Part shown: positions 1-5,583 of the stretch, in pieces | How the letters are laid out: every line of letters begins with the position of its first letter | Numbering within the stretch: the first letter of the stretch is position 1 | From: Microbacteriaceae bacterium | GTDB lineage: Bacteria > Actinomycetota > Actinomycetes > Actinomycetales > Microbacteriaceae | Reading direction: 5' to 3' | Assembly (NCBI GenBank): GCA_017744755.1 | Contig: JAGIAU010000068.1 | Span: 1 to 9,568, forward strand | DNA: 9,568 bases | Made by a program: the position numbers and the translations under genes | The notes under the pieces: model-generated | Told to the model about the DNA's origin: nothing | The model's database searches: none | Seen by the model: only the letters and a program-made list of their open reading frames with translations

Positions 1-53
1 ATCCTCGCCCGCGTCGCGGCGTCCGGCAGCGGGTCGCGCAGCACGTCAGTCAC
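1..53 (-). CDS. Start of a gene downstream of DUF58, cut by the window edge
   Basis: A GTG codon at 53-51 opens a frame that runs off the window edge: M-T-D-V-L-R-D-P-L-P-D-A-A-T-R-A-R, 17 codons visible. It overlaps the last 8 bases of the DUF58 gene (TGA at 48-46), and a G-rich Shine-Dalgarno-like stretch lies just upstream inside the DUF58 coding end. This spacing is typical of translational coupling in an operon. No domain can be seen in so short a piece. In actinobacteria the gene after moxR and DUF58 is often a multi-spanning transglutaminase-like protein (DUF3488/TgpA type), so that is the best guess, from context only. Confidence 0.5.
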   Translation of the reverse strand, partial: MTDVLRDPLPDAATRAR

Positions 54-1374
54 GCCGCACCCCCATCCGCCGGCCCGACGCCGCGGCCGCGGCCGCCCAC
101 ATCGCCTCGACCCCCATGCCCTCCTCGGCGACGACGCAGGTCCAGCCGGCCGCCGAGAGCTCGGCGTGCGCGTCGGCCGCCTTCGGCGTCAGCAGGAAGG
201 CGACGCAGGGCTCCGCGAGGCCGCGCAGCCCGGCGAGCTCGGCCCACCACTCGCCCGGCCCGCCGACGAGCACCGCGAACGCAGCCGTGCCCGCGCCGCC
301 GCGCCGCATCGCGTCCGCGAAGGAGCCGATCGGGTCCGCTCCCCGCAGCGCGCCGCCGATGCTCGCGAGCTCCGTCGCGAGCAGTCGTGCGCCCTCCGGC
401 GGGGAGAACGCGGCGCCGCCCGGCGCCGCCTCGCCCTGCAGCTGCGGGACGCCGGTCTCCACGACGCCGACGAGGAAGCCGCGCTCGATCGCGTGGGCGC
501 CGAGCGAGGCGACCAGCTCGATGCCGAGCTCGAACGGGTCGCTCGCCTTCGCATACGGCGGCGCGACGGTGTCGAGCAGGAGCCAGCTCTGCGGGTTGCT
601 GCGCTGCTCCTCCTGACGGACCATGAGCCGGTCGCGCTTCGCGCTGGCGCGCCAGTTGATGCGGCGGATCGGGTCGCCGCGCTCGTAGTCGCGCACGGCG
701 ACCTCGTCGGGCGACGGCGCCGTGCGGCGCATGATGACGAGCTCCGTGCCGCCTGCCGCCGCCTCGTCGAGCGGCGAGTCGTCGAGCGGGGTCACCCGCG
801 GCGTCACGAGCAGTGAGCCGGTGCCGCCGACGACGGCGTCCGCCCGCGCGAGGCCGAGGGGGTCGCGGCGGCGGATGCGGAGCGGGCCGAGCTCGTAGCG
901 GCCTCGCCTCGCCCCGCGGATCGCATACCGGAGGACCCGGCCGCCCTTCGACTCGCTGCGCGCGCTCGGGGCGGCGTCGCTCAGGGAGCCGGGATGCGCT
1001 GGTCCCCCCGCGACCACGTCGATGCCAGGGTGCCGGTGCACGACGAGCCCGTCGGGCGCGCCGTCCAGCCAGTGCTGCTCGACGAGCCGCGCATCGCGAC
1101 CCGTGACCGTGATCGACACCTCGGCGTCATCGCCCGCGTCCACCGCGTCGGGCCGGATCGTGCGGCGCGCCTCGAGCCGCGGCCGCGACCAGCGCAACGA
1201 CAGCAGCGAGCCGATGACGACGAGGCCGAGCAGCGCCCCGAGGAAGAACACGTCCTGCCGCCGCGTGCCGACGGCGACGACGACGAGCACGGCCGTCGCG
1301 GCGATGACGAGCCAGCCGCGCAGCGTCGGGCGGGGTCTGGGCCGCGGCTCGCGGTCCTCGGTCGTGTCGGTCAC
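46..1374 (-). CDS. DUF58 domain-containing membrane-anchored protein
   Basis: A 442-residue protein starting with GTG at 1374, 23 bp after the moxR stop. Two hydrophobic segments near the N-terminus (about residues 20-36 and 43-60) should anchor it in the membrane. A beta-rich stretch follows, and then the DUF58 signature around residues 225-258, with the core V-R-D-Y-E-R-G-D-P-I-R-R-I-N-W-R-A-S-A-K-R. After that the VWA-like half contains a W-L-L-L-D-T strand near 264-269. DUF58 proteins are encoded almost always next to MoxR ATPases and are thought to be their client or partner at the membrane; the biochemical role is not known. The length is normal for the family and nothing looks broken. 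Its 3' end overlaps the start of the next operon gene. The family assignment is firm; the function is inferred from neighbours. Confidence 0.93.
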   Translation of the reverse strand: MTDTTEDREPRPRPRPTLRGWLVIAATAVLVVVAVGTRRQDVFFLGALLGLVVIGSLLSLRWSRPRLEARRTIRPDAVDAGDDAEVSITVTGRDARLVEQHWLDGAPDGLVVHRHPGIDVVAGGPAHPGSLSDAAPSARSESKGGRVLRYAIRGARRGRYELGPLRIRRRDPLGLARADAVVGGTGSLLVTPRVTPLDDSPLDEAAAGGTELVIMRRTAPSPDEVAVRDYERGDPIRRINWRASAKRDRLMVRQEEQRSNPQSWLLLDTVAPPYAKASDPFELGIELVASLGAHAIERGFLVGVVETGVPQLQGEAAPGGAAFSPPEGARLLATELASIGGALRGADPIGSFADAMRRGGAGTAAFAVLVGGPGEWWAELAGLRGLAEPCVAFLLTPKAADAHAELSAAGWTCVVAEEGMGVEAMWAAAAAASGRRMGVRRD

Positions 1375-1397
1375 GGCGACTCGCAGGGACGGGCGCG

Positions 1398-2441
1398 TCA
1401 GTCGGCGCGGGGCGCCGGCACCGTCGCGACGATGCTCCGGACGATCTCCTCGAGCAGCCGCGCGCCGTCCCGCTGCCGCCCGAGCGCGCGGCTCGTCGGG
1501 ATGAGGCGGTGGCTCAGCACCGGCACGGCGAGCGCCGCGAGATCGTCCGGCAGCACGTAGCTGCGGCTCGCGAGCGCCGCACGCGCCTTCGCGGCGCGCA
1601 CCAGCTGCAGCGTCGCGCGCGGGCTCGCGCCGAGGCGGAGGTCGCGGTGGTGGCGCGTCGCCGTCGCGAGCGCGACGGCGTACTCCTTGACCGCGGGGGA
1701 GACGAAGACCGTGCGCACGGTGTCGATCATGTCGCGGAGGACGTGCACCGTCACGACGGGCTCGATGGTCTCCAGGGGCTCCGCGAGGTCGCGGCGGTCG
1801 AGCATGTCCACCTCGCTCTCGCCGCTCGGATAGCCCATCTCGATTCGGGCCATGAAGCGGTCCCGCTGCGCCTCGGGGAGGGCGTAGGTGCCCTCCATCT
1901 CGATGGGGTTCTGCGTCGCGACGACGATGAACGGGTCGAGCAGGTCGTGCGTGTGGCCGTCGACGGAGACCTGGCGCTCCTCCATCGCCTCGAGCAGGGC
2001 GGACTGCGTCTTCGGGCTCGCGCGGTTGATCTCGTCGGCGATGACGACGTTCGCGAAGACGGCTCCCGGCTGGAACTCGAAGCGCCGCTCGACCTGGTCG
2101 AAGACGGCGACGCCGATGACGTCGCTCGGCATGAGGTCGGGCGTGAACTGGACGCGGTTCACAGCGCCGTCGACCGAGCGCGCGAGCGCGCGGGCGAGCA
2201 TCGTCTTGCCGACGCCGGGCACGTCCTCGATGAGCAGGTGGCCCTCGGCGAGCAGTGTGGCGAGGGCCGTGACGACGGCGTCGCGCTTGCCCTCGATGAC
2301 CCGCTCGATGCTGTGCGCGATGCGCGATGCGAGTCCCGCGACCTCCGGGATCGTCATGCCGGTCGCCGCCGGCGCGTCCGTCACCAGCGGCTCCGCGATC
2401 AGCGGACCGTCCTCGGACCGGGTCGACATCTCCGTCGTCAT
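1398..2441 (-). CDS. MoxR family AAA+ ATPase
   Basis: A 347-residue AAA+ ATPase of the MoxR branch. The Walker A loop D-V-P-G-V-G-K-T is at residues 73-80, Walker B V-V-I-A-D-E-I-N at 132-139, sensor 1 within V-A-T-Q-N-P-I-E at 174-181, the family motif E-G-T-Y-A-L-P-E-A-Q-R-D-R-F at about 183-196, and the sensor-2 arginine in S-P-R at 273-275. All ATPase residues are present, so it should be active. MoxR proteins are cytosolic, chaperone-like ATPases that work with DUF58 or VWA proteins encoded beside them. The ATG at 2441 is preceded by a G-rich ribosome-binding stretch (GAGGGTGGGG) ending two bases before the start. The first 30 residues are low-complexity and could be trimmed if the ATG five codons in (position 2429) is the real start. 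Confidence 0.96.
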   Translation of the reverse strand: MTTEMSTRSEDGPLIAEPLVTDAPAATGMTIPEVAGLASRIAHSIERVIEGKRDAVVTALATLLAEGHLLIEDVPGVGKTMLARALARSVDGAVNRVQFTPDLMPSDVIGVAVFDQVERRFEFQPGAVFANVVIADEINRASPKTQSALLEAMEERQVSVDGHTHDLLDPFIVVATQNPIEMEGTYALPEAQRDRFMARIEMGYPSGESEVDMLDRRDLAEPLETIEPVVTVHVLRDMIDTVRTVFVSPAVKEYAVALATATRHHRDLRLGASPRATLQLVRAAKARAALASRSYVLPDDLAALAVPVLSHRLIPTSRALGRQRDGARLLEEIVRSIVATVPAPRAD

Positions 2442-2460
2442 AGCCCCACCCTCACCCCTC

Positions 2461-2480
2461 GAATGCTTCCGGGGGCATTC
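2461..2480. promoter_or_regulatory. 20-bp inverted repeat just upstream of moxR
   Basis: The half-sites GAATGC (2461-2466) and GCATTC (2475-2480) are perfect inverted repeats with an 8-bp centre, 19 bp upstream of the moxR ATG and next to its ribosome-binding region. It could be an operator for a dimeric regulator or an RNA hairpin affecting moxR translation. The symmetry is directly visible; the role is inference. Confidence 0.35.
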
Positions 2481-2645
2481 TGCACGGCGGGGCTGGCATC
2501 TGCGAGGGAGCCCGGGAAAATCGGGGCGTCCGTGTCCTCGGTGTCGCCCGTGTCGTCGGAGCGGCGGCCCCCTGCATCGACGGGACGTTCACCGCGCGCC
2601 GCGGCGCCCGTTCCCGTTCCCGCGTCCAGCAGGAGGAGGGGCGCA

Positions 2646-2678
2646 CGGCGCGGCGACGGCTCAGCCGCCGCCGCGCCG
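2646..2678 (-). terminator. Strong GC-rich hairpin after the Roadblock gene
   Basis: Arms 2646-2660 and 2664-2678 pair over 15 positions around a 3-base loop. The only imperfection is an A/C opposition on the plus strand, which becomes a G-U pair in the minus-strand transcript. It starts 25 bases past the Roadblock stop codon. No U-tract follows, which is common for actinobacterial terminators. It suggests that the Roadblock gene and the moxR operon are mostly separate transcripts. The rest of the gap between the genes (2442-2703) shows no supported gene. Confidence 0.5.
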
Positions 2679-2703
2679 CCGCCCCCCAGGTGCGCGAGCC
2701 CGC

Positions 2704-3111
2704 CTAGGGAAGCATCGGCTCGAGCACCGCGGTCGCACGGCGGAGCGAGCTCCAGCCGGCGCCGAGATTCGCGCGCTTCGTGGTGATGAGGGAGATGAGC
2801 GCGTCGGGCTTGTTCGGCAGCACGAGCATGAAGTGATAGGTGCCGGGCGTCGACATCTGGATCTCGTCGATCATGTGCCGGTTGGGCGTGCCGCGCTCGG
2901 AGGAGATGAGCTCCTCGATGCTCGAGGTCAGCCGGCCGCGGAACATCTCGACCGCGGCGGCGGCCAGGGCGTCGAGGTTCGTCTGCGTGAAGTAGGGGAC
3001 GCTGTGCGCCGCGCCGAGCAGGAGACCGCTGTGCAGGTCGATGACGGCGACGCCGAGCCCGCCTTCGATGTCGTCGAGAACGCTCCGGCACAGGTCGTCG
3101 ATGCTGCTCAT
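2704..3111 (-). CDS. Roadblock/LC7-like small protein
   Basis: A 135-residue protein with no signal peptide or membrane segment. The N-terminal half reads M-S-S-I-D-D-L-C-R-S-V-L-D-D-I, then a strand G-V-A-V-I-D-L-H-S-G-L-L-L-G at about 20-33, a helix rich in alanine (about 45-58), and a long helix S-I-E-E-L-I-S at 64-70. The second half has E-I-Q-M-S-T-P-G-T-Y-H-F-M at 83-95 and a final strand and helix with W-S-S-L-R (120-124). This alternating pattern fits the Roadblock/LC7 (profilin-like) fold. I recall similar stand-alone proteins mainly from proteobacteria. Roadblock proteins in bacteria often act with small GTPases (MglA/MglB) or other regulators, but no GTPase is visible here. The start ATG at 3111 has only a weak GGA ribosome-binding element. 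The gene stands between a LuxR regulator and the moxR operon on the same strand. Fold fairly sure; role unknown. Confidence 0.72.
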   Translation of the reverse strand: MSSIDDLCRSVLDDIEGGLGVAVIDLHSGLLLGAAHSVPYFTQTNLDALAAAAVEMFRGRLTSSIEELISSERGTPNRHMIDEIQMSTPGTYHFMLVLPNKPDALISLITTKRANLGAGWSSLRRATAVLEPMLP

Positions 3112-3197
3112 TGCTGGTCCATCCGATCACTAGAGGGGGTTGGTGCCACGGACGAGAGGCGACGTCACGGCGCCCGGCGCCGGACGGAGCTCCCCCG

Positions 3198-3215
3198 ATC
3201 GACGGGCGCGTCGAT
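3198..3215. promoter_or_regulatory. Perfect 7-bp inverted repeat in the luxR-Roadblock gap
   Basis: ATCGACG (3198-3204) and CGTCGAT (3209-3215) are perfect inverted repeats around a 4-base centre. The site lies in the 205-bp gap after the luxR-type gene and before the Roadblock gene on the minus strand, so it could end the luxR transcript or be an operator for the Roadblock promoter. A second palindrome, CCGGCGCCGG, sits at 3174-3183. No convincing -10/-35 pair was found in this gap; a TAACGT hexamer (minus strand, near 3233-3238) is the best -10 candidate. Confidence 0.3.
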
Positions 3216-3316
3216 GCACCCCGCCGCGATGACGTTAACCGTGAGCGAACGGGTGGCGGCGGGCGAAGTCGCCGGGCGATGCCGGATGCGAAAGGGCTAT
3301 GCCCGCCGCGGCTGGG

Positions 3317-4870
3317 CTAGGTGGCGGGGTGATCGGCGCGCGTCGTCGGCAGGTTCTCGCGGGCGACGAGCACCGCCTCCAGCCGGCTGCGCACCCCGAG
3401 CTTGCGGAAGATCGACTGCAGCTGCGCCTTGAGCGTGTTCTCCGAGACGAAGAGCTCGGCGGCGATCTCGGAGCGCGTCAGGTCCGACTCGAGATGACCG
3501 AGGATCACCTGCTCGCGCTCGGTGAGGGTGCCGAGCGGCCGCGCGGCGCGGAGGCCGTGCCTGGGCATGGGCAGCGCGGCGAGATCGGCGGCGAGCGTCT
3601 CGTCGCCGAGATCCGCGGCCCATGCCGAGAGCTCGTCGTCCGACTCGAGCGGGACGAGCCAGAACGTCGAGCGGAGCCCGAACTCGCGCATCGCGCCGAG
3701 GGCCAGGGAGAGGTCGGCGATGGCGCCCCGGTGGTCCCCGAGGCGTCGACGGGCTGTGCCGAGGAGCGCGTACAGCTCGGTGCACAGCCGAGGCCCCAAG
3801 CGGTCGTGGACGGGGATCGGGATGAGCTCCCGGAGCTCGGCGATCGCCAGGCCGGGAGCGCCCGTGTAGAGGTGGATCCGCGCCGCCGCGAGGCGGACGA
3901 TGGGGGCTTCCCGGTCCGCGCGGTCGAGCACCTCCCTCGCCGCGACCGCGTCGCCCGCGGCGAGCGCCAGCGCGACGCGCGCGGCGTCGAGCCAGCTCGC
4001 CAGCGCCGGCGGGACCGATGGGCGCGTCCTCGCCAGGAGGCGTTCGTCGAGGGCGACCATCCCCTGCCGGGCGCGCCCCGACCCGATGTCGGCGAGGGCT
4101 CGGAGATAGGCGAGGAGCGGACCGATCTCGTGCGCCGCGGTGAGCGTCCAGATCTCCTCGGCGAGCGAGACCTCCGCCGCCGACTCGCCGTCCTCGAATG
4201 CGAGGATGAGCTGCGCGATGCGGGCGCCGGTCGGCGGTGGGTCCGAGAGACGGTTGCTCTGCTCGATCTCCTCGAGATGCGAGCGCGCCAGCCGGACCTC
4301 GCCGACGATCGCGGCCGCGAGCGCGCCGATGCCGAGCGAGTCGAGCAGCTCTCGCCGCTCGATCGGGTACGGCAGCTCGCGGATCGCGCCCGCGACGGCC
4401 GCCGCCTCGTCGAACTCCCCGGCCGCCAGATGCGACTTGGCGAGCTCGACGAGCGCCGCCGGGAGCATCGCGGCGATCTCGTCGCGCTCCGTCGGCAGCA
4501 GGCGGCGCAGGCGCTCCGCCGCGGCGCCGGTGTCGGCGGCGCGGTCGCTGAGCGCCCGCACCGCGGAGCTCCGGAGGATGGCGGACAGGAGCGCCTGGGG
4601 CCGTTCCGCCGGCTCGACGAGGTGGTCGAGGGCGTCCGCGATGAGCCGGAGCCCCTCAGCCCGCCGGCTCGGACGCTCCTGCAGGACGAGGCCGAGCACG
4701 ATGCCGAGCTCCGGGACCTGCAGCAGCGTGCTGCGCCGCCAGCCGGTCAGCGCCTGCTCCAGCTCCCTCGCCCGGTCGCGCCGGAACCGGGGCCAGTGCC
4801 CCCGGAGGATCGCCGCGGCGTCGCGCGGCGATCTCTGCAGGGCCGTGATGAAGGCGGCGAACAGTGGCAT
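3317..4870 (-). CDS. LuxR-type transcriptional regulator with helical-repeat N-terminus
   Basis: A 517-residue protein. The C-terminal end (about residues 448-505) is a clear LuxR/GerE DNA-binding domain: L-T-E-R-E-Q-V-I-L-G-H-L, then S-E-I-A-A-E-L-F-V-S-E-N-T-L-K as the helix-turn-helix, and S-I-F-R-K-L-G-V-R-S-R-L-E-A. The remaining 440 residues are alanine- and leucine-rich amphipathic helices with TPR-like pairs, for example A-A-G-E-F-D-E-A-A-A-V-A and L-G-D-H-R-G-A-I-A-D-L-S-L-A-L. This resembles the C-terminal two thirds of MalT/LAL regulators, but no Walker A motif or STAND ATPase is present, so it is a shortened or specialised form rather than a full LAL. The frame closes with a TGA 12-14 bases before the ATG, so 4870 is the farthest upstream start. 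No Shine-Dalgarno precedes it, hinting at a very short leader. Target genes are unknown; it may control itself or the Roadblock gene downstream. Confidence 0.88.
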   Translation of the reverse strand: MPLFAAFITALQRSPRDAAAILRGHWPRFRRDRARELEQALTGWRRSTLLQVPELGIVLGLVLQERPSRRAEGLRLIADALDHLVEPAERPQALLSAILRSSAVRALSDRAADTGAAAERLRRLLPTERDEIAAMLPAALVELAKSHLAAGEFDEAAAVAGAIRELPYPIERRELLDSLGIGALAAAIVGEVRLARSHLEEIEQSNRLSDPPPTGARIAQLILAFEDGESAAEVSLAEEIWTLTAAHEIGPLLAYLRALADIGSGRARQGMVALDERLLARTRPSVPPALASWLDAARVALALAAGDAVAAREVLDRADREAPIVRLAAARIHLYTGAPGLAIAELRELIPIPVHDRLGPRLCTELYALLGTARRRLGDHRGAIADLSLALGAMREFGLRSTFWLVPLESDDELSAWAADLGDETLAADLAALPMPRHGLRAARPLGTLTEREQVILGHLESDLTRSEIAAELFVSENTLKAQLQSIFRKLGVRSRLEAVLVARENLPTTRADHPAT

Positions 4871-4878
4871 GGGGGAAA

Positions 4879-4904
4879 GGGATCATGTGCGGGAGGGGGA
4901 TCCC
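4879..4904. promoter_or_regulatory. Inverted repeat upstream of the LuxR-type gene (possible operator)
   Basis: GGGATC (4879-4884) and GATCCC (4899-4904) are inverted repeats whose centres are 20 bp apart, about two helical turns. The start-proximal half overlaps a CATGAT hexamer (minus strand, 4887-4882) that could be the -10 box of the LuxR-type gene and would give a leader of only a few bases. LuxR-family dimers bind such symmetrical sites, so autoregulation is a reasonable guess. No -35 box is evident. Confidence 0.3.
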
Positions 4905-5093
4905 GAGATGTGCCGTAGGACCGTCACACGCAGGATTCGCACAGCCTAGGGGTCCGCCGGGTGCGGGGACAGGGAGACGGAGGGGACGGAACGCGCCGGA
5001 TAGCCCGGATATCGCACAGCGCGCGGTCCCGGCGCGGAGACGGAGCAGACGATCGTGCGGCCAGATGACCAGGGATTTCTGTAGAAGGTTCGA

Positions 5094-5125
5094 GAGGCGG
5101 CCGCGACCGGTCTCGCCTCCTTTTT
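5094..5125 (+). terminator. Plus-strand hairpin followed by a T-run, with no gene upstream
   Basis: GAGGCG (5094-5099) pairs with CGCCTC (5114-5119), followed by C and five T residues (5121-5125), the form of an intrinsic terminator on the plus strand. The loop is long (14 bases), so stability is moderate. No plus-strand gene precedes it; the nearest gene runs the other way. Confidence 0.35.
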
Positions 5126-5283
5126 CACGCGTCCGAGAAATCCTCGCGGACCCCTTCTTCGCCCGGGTGAGACAGTGGGCTATCCCGGTGGAAGGTAGTG
5201 GCTGGGCCGGAGGATCGGGTAGGACTACGCCTTGCGCACCCGGCAGGCGAGCCCGACCTCGCGGATACAGGAGAGCTGAACGG

Positions 5284-5356
5284 TGGCTCCGACGGGCGTC
5301 GATCCCGTGACCTCACGATTTTCAGTCGTGCGCTCTACCAACTGAGCTACAGAGCC
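5284..5356 (-). tRNA. tRNA-Phe (anticodon GAA)
   Basis: A 73-base cloverleaf reads on the minus strand from 5356 to 5284. The acceptor arms GGCTCTG and CGGAGCC pair with one U-G. The anticodon stem is CACGA/TCGTG around the loop CTGAAAA, giving anticodon GAA for phenylalanine. The T-arm has GGGATCGACGCCC-type pairing. The discriminator is A, followed by CCG, so the CCA end is not encoded and must be added after transcription. It lies 40 bp downstream of tRNA-Asp on the same strand and has no obvious promoter of its own, so co-transcription is likely. Confidence 0.97.
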
Positions 5357-5364
5357 TCTTGTGG

Positions 5365-5388
5365 AAAAGCCTCACCCGTGGGTGAGGC
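5365..5388 (-). terminator. Hairpin with U-tract between tRNA-Asp and tRNA-Phe
   Basis: On the minus strand GCCTCACC (5388-5381) pairs perfectly with GGTGAGGC (5376-5369) around a CACG loop and is followed by four T residues (5368-5365). This is a standard intrinsic-terminator form. It begins 8 bases after the end of tRNA-Asp and ends 8 bases before tRNA-Phe starts. It may terminate or attenuate transcription, or serve as a structure for processing the two-tRNA precursor. Confidence 0.6.
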
Positions 5389-5396
5389 CGCTTCCG

Positions 5397-5470
5397 CGAC
5401 CCTGACGGGACTTGAACCCGCGACCTCCGCCGTGACAGGGCGGCACGCTAACCAACTGCGCTACAGGGCC
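5397..5470 (-). tRNA. tRNA-Asp (anticodon GTC)
   Basis: A 74-base cloverleaf on the minus strand, from 5470 to 5397. The acceptor arms GGCCCTG and CAGGGTC pair with one G-U. The anticodon stem CCGCC/GGCGG encloses the loop CTGTCAC, giving anticodon GTC for aspartate. The T-arm carries GGTTCAAGTCC. The discriminator is G, as expected for tRNA-Asp, and CCA is not encoded. It is the first tRNA after a good promoter at 5505-5533. Confidence 0.97.
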
Positions 5471-5504
5471 TTGCATGTCTCCCGGCTGCCCGGACGACCA
5501 ACCG

Positions 5505-5533
5505 ATTCTACAGGCCGCGCGCCATGCGACCAA
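5505..5533 (-). promoter_or_regulatory. Promoter of the tRNA-Asp/tRNA-Phe unit
   Basis: On the minus strand a TTGGTC -35 box (5533-5528) is followed after exactly 17 bp by TAGAAT (5510-5505), which matches five of six bases of the -10 consensus and has a TG two bases from it. Transcription would start near 5498, leaving a leader of about 28 bases before tRNA-Asp. Confidence 0.65.
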
Positions 5534-5569
5534 ACCGAGGCCCGGAGCCGGCGGAACACTCGGTGCGCG

Positions 5570-5575
5570 TACCAT
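5570..5575 (+). promoter_or_regulatory. -10 box of the MFS gene, implying a leaderless mRNA
   Basis: TACCAT (5570-5575) fits the actinobacterial TANNNT pattern and ends 8 bases before the GTG start codon at 5584. Transcription would begin at or within a base or two of that codon. There is no Shine-Dalgarno sequence in front of the GTG, which agrees with leaderless translation. No good -35 box was found. Confidence 0.45.
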
Positions 5576-5583
5576 TCTGACGA

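Larger units (their letters stand above)
4871..5283. other. 413-bp intergenic region without a supported gene
   Basis: This stretch lies between the start of the LuxR-type gene and the 3' end of tRNA-Phe. Small open frames exist on both strands, but their codons lack the strong third-position GC preference of the neighbours and none has a ribosome-binding site. Visible elements are an inverted repeat at 4879-4904 next to the luxR start, a plus-strand hairpin with a T-run at 5094-5125, and a weak GCGAG/CTCGC hairpin at 5247-5262 that might help end the tRNA-Phe transcript. A small RNA is possible but not shown. Confidence 0.6.

Noticed and set aside
2438..2703. Possible acidic small protein (D-D-T-G-D-T-E-D-T-D) just before moxR
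   Set aside because: The third-position GC is high and the frame ends in an ATGA overlap with moxR, but there is no ATG or GTG with a ribosome-binding site in the gap; only the short 15-codon end is kept as a weak finding.
1509..2786. 425-residue open frame on the plus strand across moxR
   Set aside because: Shadow of moxR, where all AAA+ motifs are found on the minus strand.
3299..4918. 539-residue open frame on the plus strand opposite the LuxR-type gene
   Set aside because: It is a by-product of high GC on the opposite strand: Arg/Glu/Ala-rich with no recognisable domain, while the minus-strand frame has a clear LuxR domain.
4946..5128. 60-codon minus-strand frame in the gene-free region, starting M-K-K-E-A-R
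   Set aside because: No ribosome-binding site, codon use unlike neighbouring genes, and no recognisable protein features.
5284..5470. tRNA genes as an integration (att) site
   Set aside because: No integrase gene and no direct repeat of a tRNA 3' end was seen in the window.
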